Assembly (NCBI RefSeq): GCF_029892965.1
Contig: NZ_JARXWN010000020.1
Coordinates: forward strand, 1 to 64,000
Origin: Dysgonomonas sp. PF1-14
GTDB taxonomy: Bacteria; Bacteroidota; Bacteroidia; Bacteroidales; Dysgonomonadaceae
DNA: 64,000 nt
Reading direction: 5' to 3'
Of the stretch, positions 25,857-35,900 are shown piece after piece. The notes beneath the pieces were generated by a model. That model had not been told where the DNA came from, searched no databases, and saw nothing but the letters and a program-made list of their open reading frames with translations. The position numbers and the translations under genes were made by a program. Position 1 is the first letter of the stretch. Each line of letters begins with the position of its first letter.

Positions 25857-26666
25857 ATGAAACTGATTACTATAAATAATGTAGAACTATTGCAATTCGA
25901 TCTATTGCAGCAGGAAGGACTTTTCCATTTCTCAACAACCAGAAACGGTGGTGTAAGTGAAGATGCCTATGCAACATTCAATCTGGGATTTTATGCAGGC
26001 GATAATCCTGAAAATGTATATGGCAACAGGGAGATATTGGCTTCGACAATGAATATCCCCGTTCACAATCTGTTTGTACCATACCAGACACATAGTGATA
26101 AAGTATGTGTGATAGATCAGGAGTTCCTGAACCTTAGCGATAATGATAAATATACTCGCCTGAACGGAGTAGATGCTCTGATCACCGACCGCAAAGATAT
26201 TAGTATCGGCGTTACTACAGCCGATTGCGTTCCTATCCTCATATACGATCCGCAGATGCAGGTTTTTGCAGCTATACATGCCGGATGGAAGGGTACAGAG
26301 GCTAAGATTGCGGGAAAGACGGTACAGAAGATGATTGCTATTTACGATTGTCGTCCCGAAAATCTGTTAGTAGGTATCGCTCCTTGCATTTCGCAGAAAC
26401 ACTTTGAAGTAGGAGAGGAGGTCGTGGATGCTTTTCGCGAAGCAGGATTTCCGATAGACGAAATAGCATACAGAAATCCCGATTCGCGTAAAATGCACAT
26501 CGACCTTCGTATGGCAAACAGACTAGTGCTTACTGATCTGGGTGTGCTCGCACAGAATATAGAAAGTACAGACCTTTGTACCTATTCCGATTCGGACCGA
26601 TTCTTCTCGGCACGCCGCCAGACTATACATTCCGGAAGGATGGTGACAGGTGGAATTTTAAGATAA
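25857..26666 (+). CDS. pgeF: Purine nucleoside phosphorylase/laccase-domain protein YfiH
   Basis: From ATG 25857 the protein has 269 residues; an upstream in-frame ATG at 25737 would take in the terminator hairpin at 25743 and is rejected. Zinc ligands are His79 (QTHSDKV), Cys124 (TTADCVP) and His141 (AIHAGWKG), the full PgeF/YfiH set. Members act on nucleosides (adenosine deamination and phosphorolysis) and PgeF removes a misplaced serine from peptidoglycan precursors. Which role applies here cannot be told. Confidence 0.9.
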   Translation: MKLITINNVELLQFDLLQQEGLFHFSTTRNGGVSEDAYATFNLGFYAGDNPENVYGNREILASTMNIPVHNLFVPYQTHSDKVCVIDQEFLNLSDNDKYTRLNGVDALITDRKDISIGVTTADCVPILIYDPQMQVFAAIHAGWKGTEAKIAGKTVQKMIAIYDCRPENLLVGIAPCISQKHFEVGEEVVDAFREAGFPIDEIAYRNPDSRKMHIDLRMANRLVLTDLGVLAQNIESTDLCTYSDSDRFFSARRQTIHSGRMVTGGILR

Positions 26667-26705
26667 TTATTTGTATTTTTGCTTTGCATAAAAAAGAAAA
26701 CTAAA

Positions 26706-27743
26706 ATGACTCACCCTATACTTTTACCTCCCGAGTGGTATCCTCAGAGCGCAATACAGCTTACATGGCCACACCTGAGTACCGACTGGGAATATATGAT
26801 AGAAGACGTAACAGCCTGTTATATCCGGATCGCTGTGGAAATACTGAAAAGGCAAAAACTGGTCGTTGTCTGCCACGACGATGATCTGGTAAGATATCAG
26901 TTGCAGGATTATAAGCACCTGTTCGATAACCTTATTTGTGTACAGTTGCCAACGAACGATACATGGGCGCGCGACCACAGCGGTATCTCCGTTTTTAAGA
27001 ACGGAGAGAAGCATATCTACGATTTCACTTTCAACGGATGGGGACTGAAATTTGCATCTGACCTTGATAACCAGATTACCAGAGGGCTTCATGCACAAAA
27101 AATATTCTGTGACGATGTCGAACTCGATAACCGCAAAGATTTTGTCCTCGAAGGCGGTGCATTGGAATCTGATGGTAAAGGTACATTACTCACCACATCG
27201 GAGTGCCTGTTGTCGCCGAACAGAAATTCTTACCTGTCGAAAGATGGAATAGAAGATTATCTGAAAGAAGTTTTCGGACTCGATCGTGTGCTGTGGCTCG
27301 ATCATGGTTACCTTGCCGGTGATGATACCGATAGCCATATCGACACGCTTGCACGTTACTGTGACGAACATACCATTGTGTATGTAAAATGTGATGACAA
27401 GGAGGACGAGCATTACGATGCACTGAATAAGATGGAAGCCCAGTTGGAAACATTTACCGATTACAGGGGCAAGCCTTACGACCTGATTCCGTTACCGATG
27501 GCAAAGGCTGTTTATGATGAAGATAATACACGATTGCCTGCTACCTATGCCAATTTCCTTATTCTGAACGGTGCAGTGCTTGTACCTTTCTATAACGATA
27601 AGGAGAGGGATGAGGAAGCACGCTTGCAGTTACAGAAAGCCTTTCTCGACAGGGAAGTGATAGGTGTCGATTGTTCTCCGCTGATTCGTCAGCATGGGTC
27701 ACTACATTGTATAACGATGCAATATCCCGAAGGGTTTGTTTGA
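26706..27743 (+). CDS. aguA: Agmatine deiminase
   Basis: The protein has 345 residues from ATG 26706 (MTHPILLPPEW); the in-frame codons before it (from 26679) lack family likeness. The guanidine-deiminase fold shows NDTWARDHSGI, the active-site EGGALESDG and DSHIDTLARY, and the catalytic Cys335 in SLHCITMQYP. The enzyme converts agmatine to N-carbamoylputrescine. AguB lies 661 bases downstream and completes the path to putrescine. Confidence 0.93.
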   Translation: MTHPILLPPEWYPQSAIQLTWPHLSTDWEYMIEDVTACYIRIAVEILKRQKLVVVCHDDDLVRYQLQDYKHLFDNLICVQLPTNDTWARDHSGISVFKNGEKHIYDFTFNGWGLKFASDLDNQITRGLHAQKIFCDDVELDNRKDFVLEGGALESDGKGTLLTTSECLLSPNRNSYLSKDGIEDYLKEVFGLDRVLWLDHGYLAGDDTDSHIDTLARYCDEHTIVYVKCDDKEDEHYDALNKMEAQLETFTDYRGKPYDLIPLPMAKAVYDEDNTRLPATYANFLILNGAVLVPFYNDKERDEEARLQLQKAFLDREVIGVDCSPLIRQHGSLHCITMQYPEGFV

Positions 27744-27826
27744 ATTAAATAAACGAATGAACTCTTTAAATAGGAAGTAATACAGGACTGTTCGATAAAA
27801 AATAAATAACAATAATAAATAATGCT

Positions 27827-28138
27827 ATGAAAACTATAAAATACTTTTTATTTCCTTATAATTTAAAACCAAAAGGTAAGTCATTAGTTATAAGACCGGA
27901 TATAAATCAAATAAATAGGTTGTTGGATAAGCTAAAACTAGATAATAGAGAAATTGATTTACAACCAATCTCTGATTACTGTGATATAACACCTCAAACC
28001 TATATTATATATAAAGGAGATGATCATCCCCTTTTATCAAAAGGGATAGTAAGTGGATATGTTTCAGTCTTAAACGCAAAAGGGGCATATACTGAAGAGG
28101 AATTCTATGAGGCTGTTCAAAAGAAATATTTAGATTAG
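27827..28138 (+). CDS. Small protein of unknown function
   Basis: The protein has 103 residues, no signal and no span. It is more AT-rich than its neighbours, with codons such as AAA, TTA and ATA dominating, which suggests recent arrival between aguA and aguB. No family recognised. The C-terminal GAYTEEEFYEAVQKKYLD looks like a helical end. Confidence 0.55.
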   Translation: MKTIKYFLFPYNLKPKGKSLVIRPDINQINRLLDKLKLDNREIDLQPISDYCDITPQTYIIYKGDDHPLLSKGIVSGYVSVLNAKGAYTEEEFYEAVQKKYLD

Positions 28139-28156
28139 GCAAGATTCATATAGGTT

Positions 28157-28381
28157 ATGAAAGATCAGAAAGCCTTATTGTTCCGGTGTATAAAGAACGA
28201 TGTGCCAGCAATGGTATTTTCGGGTAACGACATATTATTCTTACCTTTACTCAGACAGTATTATCTGGATGCTGAGAAAGCAGGTTGCACACAGGAATTT
28301 CTGGATGATATAAAACTGAGGATAGAAGAGTTTGAGAAACATATAGAAATGTCTCCCGATACTATTAAATTACCGGATTAA
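28157..28381 (+). CDS. Small protein of unknown function
   Basis: The protein has 74 residues, soluble and mainly helical (LPLLRQYYLDAEKAGCTQEF, IKLRIEEFEKHIEMSPD). No family is recognised. It begins 18 bases after the 103-residue gene and ends 23 bases before aguB, so all may be read through together. Together with its neighbour it separates the polyamine genes aguA and aguB. Confidence 0.55.
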   Translation: MKDQKALLFRCIKNDVPAMVFSGNDILFLPLLRQYYLDAEKAGCTQEFLDDIKLRIEEFEKHIEMSPDTIKLPD

Positions 28382-28404
28382 AACAGATCATAATAGATAA
28401 ATTC

Positions 28405-29280
28405 ATGAAAATAGGACTTATACAACAAGCAAATAGCTCTGATATAGAGAAGAATATACAGGGACTCAAAGATAAAATACGTGTAGCAGCAAAGCAGGGT
28501 GCGCAACTGATTGTTTTACAGGAATTGCACAACTCCCTGTATTTCTGTCAGGTAGAAGACACTAATATCTTCGATCTGGCTGAGACTATTCCCGGCCCGT
28601 CTACAGATCAGTTCAGCGTTTTGGCAAAGGAACTAGGGGTTGTTATCGTACTTTCCCTGTTCGAACGCCGTGCGGCAGGACTTTATCACAATACGGCTGT
28701 CGTTCTCGAAAAAGACGGAACCATCGCTGGCAAATACCGAAAGATGCACATACCTGATGATCCGGCATATTACGAAAAATTCTATTTCACACCCGGCGAT
28801 CTGGGTTTTCAGCCGATCGAAACATCTTTGGGAAAACTCGGCGTTCTCGTTTGCTGGGATCAATGGTATCCTGAGGCTGCCCGTCTGATGGCAATGGCAG
28901 GAGCCGATCTGTTGATCTATCCTACCGCTATCGGTTGGGAATCGACCGATGCACAGGACGAAAAAGACCGCCAACTGGGTGCATGGACAATATCACAACG
29001 CGGGCATGCCGTAGCTAACGGACTACATGTAGTTTCGGTAAACCGCACAGGCTATGAACCCGATCCGTCGGGGCAGACCAATGGCATTACTTTCTGGGGT
29101 AACAGTTTTGTAGCTGGGCCACAGGGCGAAATACTCTGGCAGGCGAGCAACGATAAAGAAGAAGTACAGATAGTAGAAATAGATATGAAACGTTCGGAGC
29201 AGGTGCGCCGTTGGTGGCCGTTCTTCCGCGACAGGCGTATCGATGCTTTCGGTGATATAACGAAGCGGTTCAGAGACTAA
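28405..29280 (+). CDS. aguB: N-carbamoylputrescine amidase
   Basis: The protein has 291 residues of the nitrilase fold, with the catalytic triad Glu40 (LQELHN), Lys113 (YRKMHIPDDP) and Cys150 (VCWDQWYPE). The DPAYYEKFYFTPGD stretch is typical of AguB. It cuts N-carbamoylputrescine to putrescine, carbon dioxide and ammonia. With aguA it makes putrescine from agmatine. Length is normal. Confidence 0.95.
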   Translation: MKIGLIQQANSSDIEKNIQGLKDKIRVAAKQGAQLIVLQELHNSLYFCQVEDTNIFDLAETIPGPSTDQFSVLAKELGVVIVLSLFERRAAGLYHNTAVVLEKDGTIAGKYRKMHIPDDPAYYEKFYFTPGDLGFQPIETSLGKLGVLVCWDQWYPEAARLMAMAGADLLIYPTAIGWESTDAQDEKDRQLGAWTISQRGHAVANGLHVVSVNRTGYEPDPSGQTNGITFWGNSFVAGPQGEILWQASNDKEEVQIVEIDMKRSEQVRRWWPFFRDRRIDAFGDITKRFRD

Positions 29281-29294
29281 TAATATATACAGTT

Positions 29295-30023
29295 TTGAAA
29301 CACATTGCTTTACTACTGCTTATTCTTTTATTTTCTCTATCCTGTTCGTCCGAATCACGTAGAGAGAAGGCTGTCGAATTGTGGACAGAAAGGATAGAAG
29401 AACAGGTAAAACCATATGCCGAACTGAAAAAGGAAGCACTCGAAAAAAGAGATACCTTTCGTGTAGCCTATGACAAATATAAAGACGATAAAGACAAGCA
29501 AGAGCAGATACTGAACGAAGCTCAAGACTATCTTTTAACCATCTCTGATGACTTCTTCCGCTCATGGTATAATACCCCTTGGACATTTCACGGACATAGC
29601 CAGACACCGCGCGAGGGCAGCATTGCCTGTGGCTACTTTGTGACTACCACACTGCGCGATATGGGTTTCAATATTCCACGTATCAAATGGGCGCAACAGG
29701 CATCCGAATACCTCATAAAGAAAGTAAGTACCGACATCAAGCGTTTTCAACGAAAGCCGATGAAAGATGTTATAGGCTATATTGAAGCCAAAGGAGAAGG
29801 CTTGTACATTGTCGGTCTTGATATGCACGTGGGCTATATTTACTATATTGATGGCAAAATGACCTTTGTACATGCCAACTATTACCGGCCCAAAGTTGGT
29901 GTTATGTCCGAACCGTTGGTCGGGCAAAATCCGTTGAACGACTCCAAATACAGGGTTATCGGTAAGATATTCGATAAAGAAATGGTACGCAACTGGATAC
30001 TGAATGTGGAGTATTCCGAATAA
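29295..30023 (+). CDS. Lipoprotein with cysteine-peptidase-like core
   Basis: The protein has 242 residues starting with TTG at 29295, 14 bases after aguB. The signal ends LLFSLSC (Cys17), a lipobox. The core shows GSIACGYFV with Cys112 at a helix start, then DMHVGYIYY (His178) and FVHANYY, the Cys-His order of NlpC/P60 or CHAP-like folds. It might cut peptidoglycan or another amide bond, but the assignment rests on these motifs only. It is followed by the MFS gene. Confidence 0.6.
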   Translation: MKHIALLLLILLFSLSCSSESRREKAVELWTERIEEQVKPYAELKKEALEKRDTFRVAYDKYKDDKDKQEQILNEAQDYLLTISDDFFRSWYNTPWTFHGHSQTPREGSIACGYFVTTTLRDMGFNIPRIKWAQQASEYLIKKVSTDIKRFQRKPMKDVIGYIEAKGEGLYIVGLDMHVGYIYYIDGKMTFVHANYYRPKVGVMSEPLVGQNPLNDSKYRVIGKIFDKEMVRNWILNVEYSE

Positions 30024-30152
30024 AATTATCTATACAGTCAACAGTTAGCAAAGGAGAAGTGGCAAGAATTAGGAATAGTGCAAAAGTGTTACCTTTGTTA
30101 CCTTTTATTCTATCTAGTAACTAAAAGCTGTTTTGTAAAGAAGATTATATTA

Positions 30153-31346
30153 ATGCCACTAATCAAAGACGAAAACAAACAATATCTGACTAAAAGTACA
30201 CTCTGGTTGATGACAATCGGAGCGGGGCTTGTCGTAGCCAATAATTATTACAATCAGCCGCTACTGGGTATGATAGCGCGGGAGTTGGGCGAGTCGGAGG
30301 CTGCCACCAGTAAGGTAGCCATGTTTACCCAGATAGGCTATGCCGCCGGATTGCTGCTGATAATTCCGCTGGGCGATATGTACAGGCGGAAGAGGATCAT
30401 ACTGATTGACTTTGTCTTTATAATAGCTTCCTTGTTGGTATTCGCCCTGAGCCAATCGCTAGCGGTGATGATCGCAGCCAGTTTCTTTATCGGGCTTACG
30501 TCTGTTGTACCTCAGGTGTTTGTCCCCATTGCCGCGCAACTGTCCCGTCCCGGAGACAAGGGTAAGAACGTAGGCATTGTAATGAGCGGATTACTTGTCG
30601 GTATATTGGCTTCTCGTGTGTTTAGCGGTCTTGTGGGTGAATATCTCGGTTGGCGCGAAGTATTTTATATCGCTGCGGGGATGATGGTTGTAATGGCTGC
30701 ACTGATAGCATGGCTGCTACCCGATATGCGCCCTACATTCAGCGGCACATACGGTCAGTTGATGCGTTCCATTGCCCGTTATACAAAAGACTTACCAGCT
30801 CTTCGTCTGGCCTCATTGCGTGGGGCGCTCGGATTCGGTTCATTCTCCATCTTCTGGACTACCCTTACATTCCGTCTCAAACAGGCACCCTTCTTTCAGG
30901 GGAGCGATGTAGCGGGTATGCTCGGACTCGTAGGTATTGCAGGGGCTTTGGCCGCATCTTTAGGTGGTTATATCTCGGGAAAAGTAAATAAGAATATCCT
31001 TATCGCCATATCCTGTAGCCTTATGATCCTCTCATGGGTGATATTCGGGGTAGTAGGCAGTTCATATATAGGGCTTATTATCGGTATCATATTCATCGAT
31101 ATGGGGTTGCAGGGAATGCATGTAACGAATCAGACAATCGTGTTCTCATCCCATCCCGAAGCGGCCAATAGATTGAATACGGTCTATATGGTGTCCTATT
31201 TTATCGGTGGTTCGCTCGGTACATTAGTCGGCGGACAAGCTTGGCAATACTATGGCTGGACGGGTGTTGTCACTGTCGGAGGTATGTTTGTTGTTTTATG
31301 TCTTGTAGTCCATTTATTATTTTGCAATAGATTGAGATATAAATAA
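30153..31346 (+). CDS. MFS transporter
   Basis: The protein has 397 residues from ATG 30153 with 12 predicted spans; codons before it form a Cys-rich tail unlike the family. The MFS loop motif GDMYRRKRIILIDF between spans 2 and 3 is clear, and YNQPLLGMIARELG at the start marks the group of YgaY/NepI-like drug-type efflux proteins. The substrate is unknown. A TACCTTTG at 30090-30097 is a possible -7 element. Confidence 0.85.
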   Translation: MPLIKDENKQYLTKSTLWLMTIGAGLVVANNYYNQPLLGMIARELGESEAATSKVAMFTQIGYAAGLLLIIPLGDMYRRKRIILIDFVFIIASLLVFALSQSLAVMIAASFFIGLTSVVPQVFVPIAAQLSRPGDKGKNVGIVMSGLLVGILASRVFSGLVGEYLGWREVFYIAAGMMVVMAALIAWLLPDMRPTFSGTYGQLMRSIARYTKDLPALRLASLRGALGFGSFSIFWTTLTFRLKQAPFFQGSDVAGMLGLVGIAGALAASLGGYISGKVNKNILIAISCSLMILSWVIFGVVGSSYIGLIIGIIFIDMGLQGMHVTNQTIVFSSHPEAANRLNTVYMVSYFIGGSLGTLVGGQAWQYYGWTGVVTVGGMFVVLCLVVHLLFCNRLRYK

Positions 31347-31382
31347 TTCATTATATTTGTTGTTTTAACAAACCAGTTTTTC

Positions 31383-31835
31383 ATGGAAACACAATTACCT
31401 GATAGAATTTACAGAAAAGAGCCATTGCCCGATATGGCTGAAATAAGAAAATTTATCAAAGCAGCTAAGGCTGTAAAAGCATTTGATGCCCTTCTCAGTT
31501 TTCTGGATGAGAATTATAACTTCGAGCAACAGATCGTTTTCGGCGGACAAAGGTTCGGCGTTATGCTACGTTACCGTAAAAACGGAAAGACATTGGTTTC
31601 CATATTCCCCGAAAAGAACGCTTTCTCTGTCGTATTGGTGTATGGTAAAAAAGAGGTGATTACTTTCGAAGCACATAAGGAAGAGTTCAGTTCAGAAATG
31701 ACTACGATTTTCGACAATACCCCGCAGCTTCACGATGGGCGATGGATGCTCATTACCTTAAAAGATAATACTCAGCTTACCGAACTGGAGAAAATGATAA
31801 TGATCAAGAAATCTGTGAAGCGGAGAGATAGTTGA
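31383..31835 (+). CDS. DUF3788 family protein
   Basis: The protein has 150 residues, soluble. It fits DUF3788: RYRKNGKTLVSIFPEKNAFSVVLVYGKKE in the middle and HDGRWMLITLKDN near the end. Function unknown. A possible promoter lies upstream (TTG 31332-31334, TATATTTG 31352-31359, spacer 17), partly within the MFS gene. Confidence 0.75.
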   Translation: METQLPDRIYRKEPLPDMAEIRKFIKAAKAVKAFDALLSFLDENYNFEQQIVFGGQRFGVMLRYRKNGKTLVSIFPEKNAFSVVLVYGKKEVITFEAHKEEFSSEMTTIFDNTPQLHDGRWMLITLKDNTQLTELEKMIMIKKSVKRRDS

Positions 31836-31975
31836 CAGGATCGATGGAAACAAACACCTGAGGAACACAGATGCACAGACCGATAATGCCGCACAGATCG
31901 GCGGATTAATCAGTGGCTTTATATAGGCTTGCTGATGAGTTTTGCAATGCCAAAAGCGAAAGAAGACGATGCGTT

Positions 31976-32824
31976 TTAAAACCTGTCTTTGAACCAATAT
32001 TTAAAATTCCACCATCTTCGGTAAAGTTTCCGTAATCTGAAACGGTGTTTGTAGTGGTACTTGCTCGTATAATATTTATCCCTGCGTGCCTGTATCGGGT
32101 ATTTGTCGAGTAATGACCAATCGCGCTGAAAAATCTCATTTGTGGAAATCTCGGCTATGCCGTATTTTTTGCCTAGTATAGAGTAGATACTCTGGTCGTG
32201 GCGGTTTTCCTTAAATCCGGGTAGGTTGGGTACGCGTGACGGTGAATCGGTGGCAAGACTGTAATCGTCGAGATAAGCCTGATACCAGTCCTGTACAAAT
32301 TGCATAACTGTAGGGCTTTTCTTGAAGAATATAATCGTTGATTCGAATTGCGGTGTGTGCGTATATGCTTTGTCATCATATACATTGTAATAAGCAAACA
32401 CATCGCCTTTTGTCCATTCGTATTCGTAATACAGGGTTTCGGGCATGCCATTGTAGCTTTGCTCCTGACTTTTCACCCCTAGAATGCCTGTTGGAGTCTT
32501 GTCTACAATATCGTAGTATTCCAATAGCCGATCTCGTCCGTTAGGATTAAAATAGCAGCCTATGTCGGAATACAAAAGTACATCTCCCTCCTCCATCTTT
32601 TCCAATATTTTCAGAATGAAATAAGGTTTCCAGCACCAATAACCGAAACCTCTGGAATAAGGGATGAGGTAGCGTCCCCATCGTTTATAGAAGTCCTTGT
32701 CCAGATCTTTTTCGCAGATAGTATATATATCGTCGAATATATTCATTTCCTCCGTCATCTTTCTGAAACGGGGAAAGCCTTCTGTGAGGTAGTAACTGCC
32801 GAATGTACAAACTGCTCTTTTCAT
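31976..32824 (-). CDS. Glycosyltransferase-like protein
   Basis: The protein has 282 residues from ATG 32824 (MKRAVCTFGSYYL). It has the look of a nucleotide-sugar transferase of the kind found in capsule clusters: WKPYFILKILEKMEEGDVLLYSDIGC, where DVLLYSDIG resembles a DxD metal site, then TPQFESTIIFFKK and a late RHDQSIYSILGKKYG. No signal or span. Acceptor and sugar cannot be told. It lies alone behind the macroglobulin gene and its terminator. Confidence 0.65.
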   Translation of the reverse strand: MKRAVCTFGSYYLTEGFPRFRKMTEEMNIFDDIYTICEKDLDKDFYKRWGRYLIPYSRGFGYWCWKPYFILKILEKMEEGDVLLYSDIGCYFNPNGRDRLLEYYDIVDKTPTGILGVKSQEQSYNGMPETLYYEYEWTKGDVFAYYNVYDDKAYTHTPQFESTIIFFKKSPTVMQFVQDWYQAYLDDYSLATDSPSRVPNLPGFKENRHDQSIYSILGKKYGIAEISTNEIFQRDWSLLDKYPIQARRDKYYTSKYHYKHRFRLRKLYRRWWNFKYWFKDRF

Positions 32825-32842
32825 ATAATGGGATAAACTGAT

Positions 32843-32880
32843 ACAAAAATAGGGCATTTATTTGATAAATACCCTATTTT
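32843..32880 (-). terminator. Terminator of the alpha-2-macroglobulin gene
   Basis: A 15-base-pair near-perfect stem (32846-32860 with 32866-32880, one mismatch) lies 25 bases past the stop, ending in T-rich sequence on both strands, so it could act in either direction. Confidence 0.7.
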
Positions 32881-32904
32881 GTTTTGTATTACTTCCTTAT
32901 TCGT

Positions 32905-35900
32905 TTATTGCTTTACTTCAACCCATTGTCCGGTAGTCCGGCTTTGTTCGGTAGGGCTGTACATGGCTTCGCACGATACGGCAGGCAGGTAGAACCGTCC
33001 GCAATATGCAGCCTGTAATCTTACCTTGAATGCCATAGAATATCCCGAGCCGATATTGAAGTATGTATATACACGGTCGTCCCTTATATCCTGATAGTTG
33101 TATGATGCGGCTGTGTTGTTTGCTGTCTGATTGAATAGCCGGTTGTTGAATATTTCCCATCCCGACGCAAATATCTGGTTCAGGTTCATATCGGTAAGTA
33201 CTTGTCCCGAGACATTCTGTACAATGACGCTGGCATAGAATTCCGTACCCTGTTTCAGGGAAGTGATGTCTATATCCTTACCGTTTTCATTCACATATTT
33301 CACATAGAGATTTACTCCGTTGTTCAGAGCCGGACTATTATCTACCAACGGCTGTGTGCGTCCGATGAGGCGGACATATAACTGTCCCTGTCCTTTGTTC
33401 TGGAACGAAACATTGATCTTATCCTGTGGTTTGATCTCTATTTCCTGGAATACCTTTCCTGAATTGACCGTTTGCTGCTTCACACCGTTCAGTGTCCAGT
33501 CGTAAGCAATCGTGCCCTTACCCATTTTCTCTGCCAGTTTCGACATAGCGATCAGCCCGTATGCTGCTGATTGGGTGGTGATGTAACGGTTGCTCAGGCT
33601 TTCCGATATCTTGAACGACAGCGCTAGTGCTTTGTCTACCTTGCCTAACAACAGGTATGTTTCCATAATCATGGCCATGTCGCGGCTCGAACTACCATAG
33701 GTGTTGTTATTGAAAGTATAACCTGTGATCTGATCGTTTGCATTGTTTATCAACTGGTTGGCAGCATCTTTTTTACCTGCCAGTACATACGCCGCAGCAA
33801 GTCGCCAGCGTGCCTGCGTAGACAGATTCGCCATTTCTTTCAGGCGGTTCATTGCTCCCAGTTCAGGCTCACCTGCCAGTGCAAGCGTATACAAACGGTA
33901 TGCCTGTTGCAGGTCACTCATCGAATAGCTGTAGTATGTATTGTATATATCCTGCTTGTTCCATGTTTGTGCCGATTTCTTCTGGAATTGTTTCCACTTG
34001 TTTATTACCGAAGTCGGTACATCGCGTCCTGCACGTTGTGCCTCTACAAGGAAATGTCCTGCATAACTGGTCACCCATTCGTTCGGGTAACAGTCTCCCG
34101 GCCAGTACACAATACCACCGTCACTCAACTGACGCGATGTAATGATGTTTATCGCTTCTTTGATATGATTGTTCATCGTCTCCTTTTCGGCATTGGTCAG
34201 TGCGCGGAAGTTTTCAATATACAACAACGGGAATCCCTTCGATGTTACCTGCTCCGAGCATCCATGAGGATAATAGCGCAGGAAGTCGAGATTCTTACCC
34301 AAGTCGATACCCGGCATGCGCGATACTTCTAGACGTGTCCAGTCTCCGTCCTTGATATTGTCGAATGTCAAACTCATTTCCGAAGATTCGTTAGCAGCAA
34401 CCAGTGCCTGCGATGTCATCAATATAGGTGTGTTTGGGTTGCGTATTTCGATATCTACAGTTTCGGTAGCAGATTCGCCGCTACCTGTAGCTTTAATCAC
34501 AACTTTCTCAAATCCTGTCTTTTTACCGACTTTCACTTTGAAGTACACCATCTTGTCGCCTGTGTCGGTAAATGTAACCGATTTGCTTGTTCCGTCAGTG
34601 AATTGGAACAGTCCGCCCGACTGGATATTTACGGTCACATTCTTCACTTTCTTGTCCATAGCGAAGACATTGACAGGAAGCAGTATCTCTTCGTCAGGCC
34701 CTGCAACTCGCGGAAGTGTAGATAGTATCATCAGCGGATTGCGTACAGGCACAGTTTTCTCTGCATTTCCGTAAGCGCTTTTCGCATTTCCGGCTACTAC
34801 CATTACACGTACCGAACCAAAGTATGATGGCAGTGTAATTTTATGATTGTCTGTTTTTCCCCCACTCAGTGAGAACGGTCCCAGATACTTCACCACAGGC
34901 TTGAAGCGGCTCATAGTATTGTTGCCCGGTTTCAGTGCTTCGTCACCTCCGATACTGAGAAGTGGTCCCATTTTTCCGGTTTGCGCGCCTACTACCATAT
35001 CGAACATATCCCATGTGCGTATACCCAGTGCCTGACGTGCATAGAAATCGCTCCATGCGTTCGGTGTTTTAAACGATGTAAGGTCTAGCAAGCCTTCGTC
35101 TACAATGGCGAGAGTATAAGTCATATCCTTTCTGTTCTTTTCAGATACCGAAACGGTAAATTCTTTCTCAGGGCGTAGCTCGTTAGGCATATTTATAACA
35201 GGGGTAAGCTGTGTGTCCTTATTCTCTACATTTATATTCAATACTCCATACAAGCGTATCGGTAAATCGTTATTTGTCTGAGCGTGCGGTTGCAACAGTG
35301 TGGCGAATATGTAGAAATTCGGTGCCATTTCTTCCGTAACGGTGAATGAGTACTTGGTGTCTTCTTTCGCGCTTGTATTTACCCAGTTCTTAGTGATGAT
35401 GCGCGAACCGTCTTCTATACTGATAAGCGCACGCCCGTCAGAACTTTTCGGCAGATTGACGGTGACTTTTTCACCTACCTTGTACGATTGCTTATCGGTA
35501 GTGAACGAAAGCATTGTCAATCCACTAGGATCTTCTTTGTCGGAACGTCCTCTCCACGACGGCCAGTCTACATACAATACCCTTCCGGATATGTGTCCGC
35601 CCTGCTTATCCTCTATCATTACCAGATAGCGTCCCCATTCGGGATAATCGACACGCAATTTGACCTTCCCTTTACCTCCATTGGTTGTGGCTATAGTTTC
35701 GTCAAGAATAACTTTAGTCGAAGTATTATTGACGTAAGAAGACAGGTTGTCGCTTGAGTTCCACCACCAAGCCCAGTCTATCTTATATATTTTCACTTTG
35801 AGGTCTGCCCTGTTCACCGGTTGGCCTTTTGCGTTCAGGGTAACAATGTCAAGTGAATTGTCTTTGTCTGTTTCCAGCCATCCGTGTTCGGTTTCTGCCG

